A stretch of 64,000 nt of DNA from Flavobacteriaceae bacterium UBA3339 (lineage in GTDB: Bacteria; Bacteroidota; Bacteroidia; Flavobacteriales; Flavobacteriaceae): the NCBI GenBank assembly GCA_002360925.1, contig DERN01000016.1:62001-126000 (forward strand), read 5' to 3'. The position numbers were made by a program, and so were the translations under genes. How positions within the stretch are numbered: position 1 is the first letter of the stretch; every line of letters starts with the position of its first letter. The notes under the pieces were generated by a model that saw only the letters and a list, made by a program, of their open reading frames with translations, had not been told where the DNA came from and did no database searches. Positions 53,174 through 61,227 of this stretch are shown piece after piece.

Positions 53174-53264
53174 CCTTTAGCAGCATTAAAACCTTACGGC
53201 GACAAGCCGACATTTGCCCGACATTTATGTCAAACATAAGAAAATGAGCGAGTTTTAAATAAAA

Positions 53265-53288
53265 AAAACGCTAAAAAATTAGCGTTTT
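53265..53288 (-). terminator. Terminator after rpiB
   Basis: Stem AAAACGCTAA/TTAGCGTTTT with a 4-nt loop and eight T on the minus strand, 24 bp past the rpiB stop. Confidence 0.88.
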
Positions 53289-53312
53289 AGGTTTTATATC
53301 TTTTCATTTATT

Positions 53313-53744
53313 TTAACTACAAGCAATTTTATTTACTCGGTTTGCGTGTCGCCCGCCTTCAAAATCGGTCGAAAGAAATGCTTCAACCATTTCAACAGCT
53401 TGCGGAATTGCGGTATATCTTGCCGGAATAGAAATAACATTTGCATCGTTATGTTGGCGAGCTAAAACCGAAATTTCTTTTGTCCAACATAAAGCGCAAC
53501 GCACATTTTGATGTTTGTTTGCCGTCATTGCAATCCCGTTACCCGAACCACAAACCACAATTCCAAAATCTACTTTTTTGTCGGCAACATCTTGCGCAAC
53601 TTTATGTCCAAAATCAGGATAATCAACAGAATCAAACGTATCGGTTCCGTAATTAATTACTTCATGACCTTGTGCTTCTAACATTTTTACAATGGCTTTT
53701 TTATATTCCGGACCCGCATGGTCGTTTCCTATCGCAATTTTCAT
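53313..53744 (-). CDS. rpiB: Ribose-5-phosphate isomerase B
   Basis: 143 residues of the RpiB/LacAB family, which interconverts ribose 5-phosphate and ribulose 5-phosphate in the pentose phosphate pathway. N-terminal IAIGNDHAGPEYK (Asp8, His9), the catalytic Cys65 in VVCGSGNGIAM, and the C-terminal HANRVNKI are present. Single gene with its own -7 box and terminator. It is convergent to nothing on the plus strand and divergent from rnr. Confidence 0.95.
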   Translation of the reverse strand: MKIAIGNDHAGPEYKKAIVKMLEAQGHEVINYGTDTFDSVDYPDFGHKVAQDVADKKVDFGIVVCGSGNGIAMTANKHQNVRCALCWTKEISVLARQHNDANVISIPARYTAIPQAVEMVEAFLSTDFEGGRHANRVNKIACS

Positions 53745-53766
53745 AATTAAGGCGTATTATTTCAAA

Positions 53767-53774
53767 CAAAGATA
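53767..53774 (-). promoter_or_regulatory. -7 box candidate for rpiB
   Basis: TATCTTTG on the minus strand, 22 bp before the rpiB ATG. Confidence 0.5.
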
Positions 53775-53947
53775 CACGTTTTTGAAGGTTTAATTTCTAT
53801 TAGAAATAAATTCGATAAAAAATTATCTCAGATAAAATAGCCAACAAAGATTAATGAGCTTAAAGTTCTTTACGAAGATTTATTCTTTTCTGTCAACACA
53901 AAAACTAAAAATGATTAATTAAGACAAAATTTACATTTAAAGATCGT

Positions 53948-53955
53948 TAATTTTG
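53948..53955 (+). promoter_or_regulatory. -7 box candidate for rnr
   Basis: TAATTTTG, full consensus, about 52 bp before the rnr ATG at 54008. Confidence 0.45.
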
Positions 53956-54007
53956 TACCTTTAAAAGCATGATAAAAAGCCATAGACGGCTTATGGAATG
54001 AAAATTT

Positions 54008-56191
54008 ATGACAAAGAAAATAAGAAAATTTGCTAAAAAACCCGGAAAAGATTATTCTGGAAAAATATTAAAACTACTTTCACAAAACAGCACCAAATCA
54101 TTAAACTACAAACAAATAGCTGCTGCTTTTGAAGTAACCGACACTAAAAATAGAAACGAAATTATTAAGGAATTAAAATATCTTTTATCGAAGCAAAAAA
54201 TTGAAGAAACCGAACGCGGAAAATTCAAAATCGTAGAACAATCGAGCTATTTCGAAGGAGTTATCGACATGACTTCTCGAAAAACAGCTTATTTTGTTTC
54301 GCCCGATTTAGAAGACGATGTGTTTATTCCGCAAAATAATCTCAACAAAGCATTAGATGGCGATAAGGTAAAAGTGTATGTTTACAACAAACGAAAAGGC
54401 AAAAAACCTGAAGCCGAAGTTGTAGAAATTGTTGAACGCAAACGCAGCGAATTTGTCGGCGTTATTCAAATGAGCAGCACTTTTGCTTTCGTTGTTTCGG
54501 CGAATCCGAAAATGTATGTGGATTTGTTTATTCCGAAAGAGAAATTCGGAGAAGCTGAAAATGGCGATGTGGTTTTAGTTAAGATGACCGATTGGCCCGA
54601 AAAAGCGAACAATCCGTACGGAAAAGTCATTAAGGTTTTAGGAAAACCCGGCGAGCATAATACCGAAATGCACGCAATTTTGGCAGAATATGGTTTACCA
54701 ACTGAATTTCCGCTTGATGTTGAAACTTACGCTCAAAAATTAGACACTTCGATTACAGAGGAAGAAATTGCAAAACGCCGCGATATGCGCGATGTTTTAA
54801 CCTTTACAATTGATCCGCGTGATGCAAAAGATTTCGATGACGCGTTGTCGTTCCAAGTTTTAGAAAACGGAAATTACGAAATCGGGATTCACATTGCCGA
54901 TGTTTCGCATTACGTTCAGGAAGGAACTATTTTAGACGAAGAAGCATACAATCGTGCTACTTCGATTTATTTAGTAGATCGCGTGGTTCCGATGTTGCCC
55001 GAAGTTTTATCGAACTTTGCTTGTTCATTGCGACCATTAGAAGAAAAATATACTTTTTCTGCCGTTTTTCAATTGAATAAAAAAGCCGAAATCGTACATT
55101 CTTGGTTTGGAAGAACCGTTACGTATTCTGATAAACGTTTTGCGTACGACGAAGCACAACAAATAATTGAAACGAAAGGAAACGTTATTCCTGCCGAAAT
55201 TTCGCTTACCGAAGAAGAACAAATCGTAGAAAAACCTATTGTAGATGCCATTTTAACAATGGACGATTTAGCGAAAAAACTGCGTGCAAAACGAATGGCA
55301 AACGGAGCTATTTCGTTCGACAAAGTGGAAGTGAAATTCAATTTAGATGAAAACGACGAACCAACCGGTGTTTACTTTAAAGTTTCGAAAGATGCCAATC
55401 ATTTGATTGAAGAATTCATGCTTTTGGCAAATCGAAAAGTTTCAGAATTCATCGGAAAACAGAAGAAAACCTTTATTTATCGTATTCACGATGAGCCGGA
55501 TCAAGATAAGTTATTTAACCTACAATCGGTTATTTCGAAATTTGGTTACGGAATTAATTTTAAATCGAAAGACACCATTTCTAAATCGCTGAATCAATTA
55601 TTAAGTGATGTTCAAGGGAAAAAAGAACAGAATATGGTCGATACTTTGGCTATACGAAGCATGAGTAAAGCAGCCTATTCTACCGAAAACATTGGACATT
55701 ACGGTTTAGCTTTTGATTATTATTCGCATTTTACCTCGCCAATTCGCCGTTATCCGGATGTTATGGCACATCGCTTGCTGCAATTTTATTTAGACGGCGG
55801 AAAATCGGTTGATGAGGAAGTCTATGAAGAAAAGTGCGTTCATTGTTCCCAAATGGAAAATTTAGCAGCAAATGCAGAACGCGACAGCATTAAATACATG
55901 CAGGTAAAATTTATGCAAGATCACAAAGACGAAGAGTTTTTGGGTGTTATTTCCGGAGTTACAGAATGGGGAATTTATGTAGAAATTGTTGAAAACAAAT
56001 GCGAAGGAATGGTTCGAATTCGCGAAATAAAAGACGATTATTACACCTTCGACGATCAGCAATATGCGCTGGTTGGAGAAGTAACTAAAAACATTTTACA
56101 ATTAGGAGACGAAGTGATTGTAAAAGTTAAAAACACCGATTTAGTAAAAAAACAATTAGATTTTAACTTGATAAAAAAAGTGGAAGCTTAA
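54008..56191 (+). CDS. rnr: Ribonuclease R
   Basis: 727-residue 3'-to-5' exoribonuclease of the RNB family. Order: N-terminal winged helix (about 10-75), two cold-shock/OB domains (about 80-220), RNB catalytic domain (about 255-590) with the metal-binding motif TIDPRDAKDFDDALS and the FTSPIRRYPDVMAHRLL segment, and a C-terminal S1 domain (about 640-725; GVISGVTEWGIYVEI). It degrades structured RNA. Its stop overlaps the start of the GIN-domain gene by 1 bp. Confidence 0.96.
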   Translation: MTKKIRKFAKKPGKDYSGKILKLLSQNSTKSLNYKQIAAAFEVTDTKNRNEIIKELKYLLSKQKIEETERGKFKIVEQSSYFEGVIDMTSRKTAYFVSPDLEDDVFIPQNNLNKALDGDKVKVYVYNKRKGKKPEAEVVEIVERKRSEFVGVIQMSSTFAFVVSANPKMYVDLFIPKEKFGEAENGDVVLVKMTDWPEKANNPYGKVIKVLGKPGEHNTEMHAILAEYGLPTEFPLDVETYAQKLDTSITEEEIAKRRDMRDVLTFTIDPRDAKDFDDALSFQVLENGNYEIGIHIADVSHYVQEGTILDEEAYNRATSIYLVDRVVPMLPEVLSNFACSLRPLEEKYTFSAVFQLNKKAEIVHSWFGRTVTYSDKRFAYDEAQQIIETKGNVIPAEISLTEEEQIVEKPIVDAILTMDDLAKKLRAKRMANGAISFDKVEVKFNLDENDEPTGVYFKVSKDANHLIEEFMLLANRKVSEFIGKQKKTFIYRIHDEPDQDKLFNLQSVISKFGYGINFKSKDTISKSLNQLLSDVQGKKEQNMVDTLAIRSMSKAAYSTENIGHYGLAFDYYSHFTSPIRRYPDVMAHRLLQFYLDGGKSVDEEVYEEKCVHCSQMENLAANAERDSIKYMQVKFMQDHKDEEFLGVISGVTEWGIYVEIVENKCEGMVRIREIKDDYYTFDDQQYALVGEVTKNILQLGDEVIVKVKNTDLVKKQLDFNLIKKVEA

Positions 56192-56871
56192 TGAAAAAGT
56201 ATATTTTAACCGCAGCAATTTTTAGTTTTGTTACCATTTCTCACGCTCAAATCGAGAAAAATGTGGGAGATTTCACATCCTTAAAAACAACAAACCGAAT
56301 TAAAATTGAATTAATTCCGTCCGACGAAAATAAGATTGTTGTAAAAGAAAGTCAGGAAGATGCTGTTAGCATAACCAATAAAAATGGTCGATTGGTTTTA
56401 AAAAACACCTTGAAAGAATTGGTTACCGAAGGTGAATACTCTGTAACTCTTCAGGTTTATTTTAAAGATTTAAAGGAAATTGATGCACAAGGCGGTTCAT
56501 ACATTTATGCAGAAAAACCTATTGTGCAAGAATCGTTAAAGCTTAGTGCAAATGTAGGTTCTACAATTGAAGGTTCTTTAAAAGTCGATAATTTAAATGC
56601 TTCGGCAAATACAGGTGCAAAATTGATTTTAAAAGGTTCGGTTAGCAAATCGGTTAAATTAAGTGGCTCTGCCGGTGCACAAATTATAGCAAATGAGCTG
56701 TCATCGCCAAGAACCAAGATCGTAGTAAATTCGGGAAGTAATGCCAGCGTTACTGCAACTGAATTCGTAGACGCACAAGTTATTGCAGGTGGAAAAATAA
56801 AAATCTATGGAAATCCGAAAGATGTGAAAGAAAAAGTATCAGTTGGCGGAACCATTGAACGTGTTAAATAA
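56191..56871 (+). CDS. Head GIN domain-containing exported protein (DUF2807)
   Basis: 226 residues with a signal peptide (1-19, ending HAQ) and a beta-helix-like domain of repeated short strands (LKLSANVGSTIEGSLKV, LNASANTGAKLILKG, VKLSGSAGAQII), the GIN/DUF2807 type that occurs in many Bacteroidota surface or periplasmic proteins. Function unknown. TAATG overlap with rnr suggests translational coupling. A terminator hairpin follows 28 bp after the stop. Confidence 0.87.
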   Translation: MKKYILTAAIFSFVTISHAQIEKNVGDFTSLKTTNRIKIELIPSDENKIVVKESQEDAVSITNKNGRLVLKNTLKELVTEGEYSVTLQVYFKDLKEIDAQGGSYIYAEKPIVQESLKLSANVGSTIEGSLKVDNLNASANTGAKLILKGSVSKSVKLSGSAGAQIIANELSSPRTKIVVNSGSNASVTATEFVDAQVIAGGKIKIYGNPKDVKEKVSVGGTIERVK

Positions 56872-56877
56872 ATTTTG

Positions 56878-56885
56878 TACTTTTG
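56878..56885 (+). promoter_or_regulatory. -7 box candidate ahead of the LysE-type gene
   Basis: TACTTTTG, full consensus. A transcript from here would begin just before the hairpin at 56900-56927, so it would pass through a terminator before the gene. Confidence 0.35.
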
Positions 56886-56899
56886 TAAACAATGATTTT

Positions 56900-56927
56900 A
56901 AAAATGCCATGTAAAACTGGCATTTTT
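56900..56927 (+). terminator. Terminator hairpin between the GIN and LysE-type genes
   Basis: Stem AAAAATGCCA/TGGCATTTTT with an 8-nt loop and seven T on the plus strand. It lies 6 bp before the LysE-type ATG at 56934. Confidence 0.8.
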
Positions 56928-56933
56928 TTATAT

Positions 56934-57632
56934 ATGGACTTATTTTTAACAGGAATATCGCTCGGTTTTTTTCTCAGTTTTATGATTGGGCCTGTTTTCT
57001 TTATTCTAATTGAAACCAGTATTACCAAAGGTTTTAAAGCGGCCTTAACTTTTGATTCGGGTGTAATTCTTGCCGACATTTGCTTTATTTTGGTTGCTTA
57101 TTTTAGTAGTTTTCAATTGATAAACAGCATAAAAGACGATCCTGCTCTTTTTATTTTTGGCGGCATGATTATGACGGTTTACGGAGTTATTTCGTTTGTG
57201 CGTTTACAACGCTTAAAAAAGACCGAAATACATATTGAATCTAGCGAATATAAAAACAATTATTTTTCGTTGTTCGCTAAAGGTTTTTTACTGAACTTTA
57301 TTAATGTTGGCGTTTTAGGGTTTTGGCTTGCGATTATCATCACAATCGGACCTCAGCTCGAAATGCATCATCAAAAGTTATTTAAGTTCTTTGTATTTGT
57401 TATTTTGGCGTATTTAGCAACCGATATTTTAAAGATCATGCTGGCAAAACAACTTCAAAGTAAATTAACCCCTCGCAATATTTTAAAAGTAAAAAAAGTA
57501 AGTTCTATCTTACTCATTATCTTTGGATTGGTTATCATGTCGAAATCGTTTATTAAAGAAGAACCTGCATTTATTAAAAATAAAATACATCTTCCTAACA
57601 CAAATGTAAACTCAAATACTTCTGATCATTAA
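56934..57632 (+). CDS. LysE/RhtB family exporter
   Basis: 232 residues with six membrane helices. N-terminal ISLGFFLSFMIGPVFFILIETS is the LysE/RhtB opening, and the helix 4 region GFLLNFINVGVLGFWLAI is typical. These carriers export amino acids or similar small molecules; substrate unknown. The C-terminal ~25 residues are polar. I chose ATG 56934 because the more upstream start lies before the terminator hairpin. It is the last gene before tRNA-Ala. Confidence 0.88.
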   Translation: MDLFLTGISLGFFLSFMIGPVFFILIETSITKGFKAALTFDSGVILADICFILVAYFSSFQLINSIKDDPALFIFGGMIMTVYGVISFVRLQRLKKTEIHIESSEYKNNYFSLFAKGFLLNFINVGVLGFWLAIIITIGPQLEMHHQKLFKFFVFVILAYLATDILKIMLAKQLQSKLTPRNILKVKKVSSILLIIFGLVIMSKSFIKEEPAFIKNKIHLPNTNVNSNTSDH

Positions 57633-57660
57633 CAAAGTTCCATAAAGCATTTTCAGGTTA

Positions 57661-57692
57661 TTTGTTTAGTATCGATATATTTTATATTATTG
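57661..57692 (+). promoter_or_regulatory. Promoter candidate of tRNA-Ala
   Basis: TTTG at 57661-57664, 20 bp, then TATTATTG at 57685-57692 (one mismatch to TAnnTTTG), ending 11 bp before the tRNA. Confidence 0.4.
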
Positions 57693-57703
57693 CAACGCAA
57701 TTT

Positions 57704-57777
57704 GGGGGATTGGCGCAGCTGGCTAGCGCGTTTGACTGGCAGTCAAAAGGTCACGGGTTCGAATCCCGTATTCTCCA
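57704..57777 (+). tRNA. tRNA-Ala, anticodon GGC
   Basis: 74-nt cloverleaf read directly: acceptor GGGGGAT/ATTCTCC with discriminator A, D stem GCGC/GCGC with loop AGCTGGCTA, anticodon stem TTTGA/TCAAA with loop CTGGCAG (anticodon GGC), variable AGGTC, T stem ACGGG/CCCGT with loop TTCGAAT. The G3-U70 pair, the alanine identity element, is present. The CCA end is not encoded, as is usual here. It marks the left border of the toxin island. Confidence 0.93.
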
Positions 57778-58119
57778 CAAAAAGTCTTGTAAATATTTAA
57801 CTTACAAGGTTTTGTTTTTACAGGTGCTAATTTAGGTGCTAAAACTTATTTAGTATTTATCGTTGGGTACAAGTATTTCATTGTTTGCAAAATATTCTTG
57901 TTATACCGTTTTTTTATGGTATTGCTACTATTACGATAGAAAACAAAACAGACAGGCAAATGCCTGTCTGTTTTTTGTTAAGTAAAATTTATAAAACATT
58001 TGTTTTTTTTAGTGATTTAACAAGCTTTTTTAAAAAACCAATAAATCTGTAAAACCCCTATATCAATGGGGTGTTTATAGACATCTATGATGTATATCTC
58101 CACTGATAAATAAACAATA
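57778..58119. other. Gene-free 342 bp between tRNA-Ala and the toxin island
   Basis: No full gene. There is a tandem GGTGCTAA-TTTA-GGTGCTAA near 57822-57841 inside a short open plus frame (GANLGAKTYL), a strong hairpin at 57945-57974, and a weaker ACCCC/GGGGT hairpin near 58044-58062. The short frame could be the tail of a lost integrase or an attachment-site scar, since tRNA 3' ends are common integration sites; this is inference. Confidence 0.45.
57945..57974. terminator. Bidirectional terminator at the end of the toxin island
   Basis: Perfect 14-bp stem AAAACAGACAGGCA with complement and 2-nt loop, six T on the plus strand and a T-rich tail on the minus strand. It can end the minus-strand immunity genes (last stop at 58120). 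Confidence 0.85.
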
Positions 58120-58632
58120 TTATCGTGATTCTAAATAATCTGACAACTTCTTAATATACTTTTCAAAACTATGGTATAACTCATTTTCGTTTTTGTTAAG
58201 ACGAGATGCAGCAATCCAGAGAAACTCATCCCAATTGACATTAAAATATTTAAAGTCACACCAGAGATAATAAATATCCTCTTCTAATTTCTCACCTACT
58301 TTCTTATCGGATATAAATATTGGATAAAGAAAGTAATACTCCCAGACTTTTAAACCTTTTTTAAATTCTTGTAAATTGTAATCAATACATAAGCCGTTAT
58401 TATCAATTGGTATTTCAATACAATAATCTTCTTTAATAAATTTAGAAAGCAATAATAAGATTTCTTCTTTAGAAGTTTGTTCAGCAAAATATAAATCAGC
58501 ATACCAATCTTTATTAGATATATTAATAACATCTTTGTCCCATAATTGAGTAAGATTTTTATAATCTAACCAATTATTTTGAACACCAATAGCTACTTCT
58601 ATCCAGTTTTTATAAATTGACTCATTTTTCAA
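58120..58632 (-). CDS. Putative immunity protein, DUF2247-like
   Basis: 170 residues, acidic, rich in Trp and Tyr (DVINISNKDWYADLYFAE, WCDFKYFNVNWDEFLWIAAS), with no signal or membrane segment. It loosely resembles DUF2247 immunity-type proteins, but the match is by eye only. It is the last gene downstream of the RHS gene and overlaps the preceding gene by 4 bp (ATGA), so it belongs to the same run of displaced immunity genes. Low G+C compared with the chromosomal genes to the left. Confidence 0.65.
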   Translation of the reverse strand: MKNESIYKNWIEVAIGVQNNWLDYKNLTQLWDKDVINISNKDWYADLYFAEQTSKEEILLLLSKFIKEDYCIEIPIDNNGLCIDYNLQEFKKGLKVWEYYFLYPIFISDKKVGEKLEEDIYYLWCDFKYFNVNWDEFLWIAASRLNKNENELYHSFEKYIKKLSDYLESR

Positions 58633-59408
58633 TTTTCTAATTCGCTTATATATTTTATATAATTTCTTGCAAACAATAGGTAAGTAGGATCGACTTTGCC
58701 AGCCCCTAAAGCCTTTCCTACAATTATTATTTCTTGTAAATTATTGAGTAAAAGTTGTAGCTTCTCACAATTTATCTTATCAATGCCCGCACGTAAAATT
58801 TGAGTATTTTCATTCAATGATAAATGATATTTCTTTTGTAATTCTTCAACAGTCAAAACAGCACTCTGCTCACTAATAACACTACTTATAAAATCAGTTC
58901 CTTTATCTAACTGTCCTCTAACTAGATAAATTATGGGCATATAAAAATTAAAATCTTTGTTCAGTAATCTTTCCGTTCTATTTTCGATTCCACTAATTAT
59001 CTTATCAGAAGAATTTAGTCTGTCAAAATAAGGTTGTGCAAAACTCAAAATACAATTTTTTAAATTTTCTAAGACAATATCACAATTCGTTTCATCAAAA
59101 GACCATTCTATATATTTTTTATCCGACATTAAGGAACTTAAGTTCTGTGACAATGTAAAACTAAAATCTGTTTTATTAACTTCTAGCAATTGTTTTTTTA
59201 TAGTTTCTAAATCAATCAAAGATATAAAAACCGTCACATTAAGATTTATTTTTTGTGCCTTATTATCTTGTAAATATGTAAAGTATAAAACATTTTGAAT
59301 ATTAGGATAGTCTTCTTTTATAAAAAAATTCTTTTTATAGGCGTATCCTAATTCTTTACATAAATCTTTAACCTTATTTTGAACATCTTTTTTCAATTCT
59401 CTTATCAT
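58629..59408 (-). CDS. Putative immunity protein following an orphan toxin
   Basis: 259 residues, soluble, A+T-rich. The N terminus (IRELKKDVQNKVKDLCKELG, NVLYFTYLQDNKAQKINLNV) has a DUF4304-like flavour, and the C-terminal half is helical. It starts 2 bp after the orphan PD-(D/E)xK-like toxin, the normal place of a cognate immunity gene. Known families were not recognised with certainty; the role is inferred from position. Confidence 0.65.
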   Translation of the reverse strand: MIRELKKDVQNKVKDLCKELGYAYKKNFFIKEDYPNIQNVLYFTYLQDNKAQKINLNVTVFISLIDLETIKKQLLEVNKTDFSFTLSQNLSSLMSDKKYIEWSFDETNCDIVLENLKNCILSFAQPYFDRLNSSDKIISGIENRTERLLNKDFNFYMPIIYLVRGQLDKGTDFISSVISEQSAVLTVEELQKKYHLSLNENTQILRAGIDKINCEKLQLLLNNLQEIIIVGKALGAGKVDPTYLLFARNYIKYISELEN

Positions 59409-59410
59409 TG

Positions 59411-60181
59411 TTATTTGGTTTTTCCATATTGAATAATTCTCAAAATATATTGTGTTGTAGGTTTGCCTATTTGATCACTTCCCCAAATAGGTAAAGCATT
59501 TGCTCCTCTTGGAATTATTGCGGCACCATCTAACATTTCAGGATATACAATTTTCTGATTCGGAGTTAGGCGTGAATAGGGACCATTTTTAACTTCCATT
59601 AAAATTATTTCTCCATTGAAATCTGCTGCAACATCAACTCTTACTCTTACACCGTTAACCTCTAAAGTAACTTCCCTATTCAGAACCACACCTCCTTTGT
59701 CAATGATCTCCTCCTGAATTGCCCTTTGGATCCCTAATTCTCCTTTTTGATTTGGAGTTAGATAAGCATCGGCTTCTAAAGCAGTACTAGCGTTTGGCGT
59801 TTGAGTTGAAGAATTCACATTAGTACTAAGAGCCAAAGCATTAGGTGCTTTTGGAATAGGATTCCCTGTCCAAAAGCTTTTTCCGTTAAAAGCAGCTATT
59901 CCACCATTTATTGTTCCTCCTAATACTCCTCCGGCTGCAATACTTATAAGATAATCCTTACCGGACATCATAGGGTCTCCAAAATACAAATTATTACCTA
60001 AACTTTGTATTGGTGCTGAGAAAGCAGCTCCTGCCATTCCTCCTATTGCTCCTGCTATAAAGCCACCGCCACCGCAAGCTGCCCCTCCAGCCAAACCAAA
60101 TGCTATTCCTCCGGTTGCAGCACCAACTCCACCAGCCACAGCACCAATACCGAAAGCTACAGCACCATCTTTAAAACTGTT
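59411..60181 (-). pseudogene. Orphan RHS C-terminal toxin tip, PD-(D/E)xK nuclease-like
   Basis: The open frame runs from 60181 (after an in-frame TAA) to 59411, but has no ATG at its start; a GTG at 60139 could start it. The glycine-rich N-terminal part (DGAVAFGIGAVAGG, GGMAGAAFSAP) is the pre-toxin region normally fused to an RHS core. The C-terminal ~110 residues (LNREVTLEVNGVRVRVDVAADF, ILMEVKNG) have the D...ExK pattern of restriction-endonuclease-fold toxins. It appears to be a toxin tip cut from its RHS protein by recombination, kept as a silent cassette with its immunity gene. The 5' end overlaps a truncated DUF4304 gene by 25 bp. Confidence 0.8.
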
Positions 60182-60384
60182 TTATCAGTTTTTATAAATT
60201 TATCGAATAAACCTTTAATAAAGACTCGTATATTTAAGTAATACTTATTGCTAAAATTTGATTTTTGTAAGTTAAGAACCATTATAGTTTCTTCACTTTC
60301 CTTTACCCAATTGCTATTCACAAGTTTAAAACAGTTACGTTTAGCTACTTCCTCAATGATTTTTTTTAAATCTTTTGATTCCAT
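60157..60384 (-). pseudogene. Truncated DUF4304-like immunity gene fused to the orphan toxin
   Basis: 75 residues. The start (MESKDLKKIIEEVAKRN) and the core NLQKSNFSNKYYLNIRVFIKG are typical of DUF4304 proteins, which are usually about twice as long and are found as immunity genes. The frame stops at TDKTVLKMVL where the sequence becomes the pre-toxin region of the next cassette in another frame. So the 3' half has been replaced, probably by recombination at about 60165-60185. It may no longer protect. Confidence 0.7.
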
Positions 60385-60405
60385 ATTTTTAATAAGTTTC
60401 TAATG

Positions 60406-60510
60406 TTAATCTCCAATTTGTGCCGCTGACATCCAGTAACGATTTGATATACCTGTAGTCCCTATACCAACTGCTATTTCTAAACCTATTTCTCCTACTT
60501 TAAATGCAAA
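60406..60510 (-). pseudogene. 34-codon remnant of a toxin C terminus
   Basis: Between the first immunity gene and the DUF4304 gene, the minus strand holds an open stretch ending in TAA that reads FAFKVGEIGLEIAVG, then IGTTGISNRYWMSAAQIGD. It has no start and is bounded upstream by an in-frame TAG at 60513-60511. The composition is that of an RHS pre-toxin/toxin tail. It sits just before the DUF4304 gene, as expected for the scar of that gene's cognate toxin. Confidence 0.55.
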
Positions 60511-60518
60511 CTAAAAAA

Positions 60519-61220
60519 TTATTTATTCCTAAAAATATCATTTAAATCTATTTTAAGAGGTAAATATTTAATTTCTGATCTTCCTTTCAAAATAAGTATA
60601 TTATCTTGTATATTAATACTTTTATATATTGTAAGAAAATATTCGTTACCTAGTACTGTTTTATCTATATTAAGCTCATGAACGACTACTCCTTCATTTG
60701 AAATTGAAAGTTTTGAATAAATTCCGTCTTCTTTAAATGAAAAAACAACTGAGGCCGAGTATATAACTTCATTAAAATTAAAATAAATTTCAATAACTTT
60801 AAAGTCAGTATTTAAATCAATTTTTAAACCTTCAGTATAAGCATATATTACCGCTTGTTTAAGTTCTTCGTTATTTATGATTTTTGAACATTCTAGCATT
60901 GCTTCATATATTTTATTCCAAACATAGGCTGTCTGCTCTTCGACTGATAAACTTTCCAACTTTGATTTTTCAAATACCCCATTATAATTTAAATGACCGT
61001 TATAGTAATGAGTATGATTCAATTTTATTACCGTTTTTTCCTCATATAATTGAGATGTACCTAGATTAATATTTATGAATTTAATTTTTTTTCCTTCGTA
61101 CTTCTCATTTAGTAATCTTTCAAATAGCAAAGAAATTCCCCAAAAAAAATTATTAAGTTCTTTTATATCACCTTGTTCAGTTCTGAACCAAACCATAAAT
61201 CTGTCAATTTTTTTCATCAT
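60519..61220 (-). CDS. Putative immunity protein for the current RHS toxin tip
   Basis: 233 residues, acidic, without signal or membrane helices. Motifs visible are NEKYEGKKIKFININLGTSQ read in parts, and YTEGLKIDLNTDF. No family recognised. It begins 7 bp after the stop of the RHS gene, the standard place of the cognate immunity gene, so it should neutralise the GIY-YIG/URI-like tip. Function is inferred from position and lack of export signal. Confidence 0.68.
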   Translation of the reverse strand: MMKKIDRFMVWFRTEQGDIKELNNFFWGISLLFERLLNEKYEGKKIKFININLGTSQLYEEKTVIKLNHTHYYNGHLNYNGVFEKSKLESLSVEEQTAYVWNKIYEAMLECSKIINNEELKQAVIYAYTEGLKIDLNTDFKVIEIYFNFNEVIYSASVVFSFKEDGIYSKLSISNEGVVVHELNIDKTVLGNEYFLTIYKSINIQDNILILKGRSEIKYLPLKIDLNDIFRNK

Positions 61221-61227
61221 ATTAATT

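Noticed and set aside
56892..56933. Longer N terminus for the LysE-type exporter
   Set aside because: It would place the start within and before a terminator hairpin. The family's conserved N terminus begins at the ATG at 56934.
57704..57777. Reading the tRNA as tRNA-Cys (GCA)
   Set aside because: The seven-base loop CTGGCAG between five-base-pair stems places GGC at positions 34-36, and the G3-U70 pair supports alanine.
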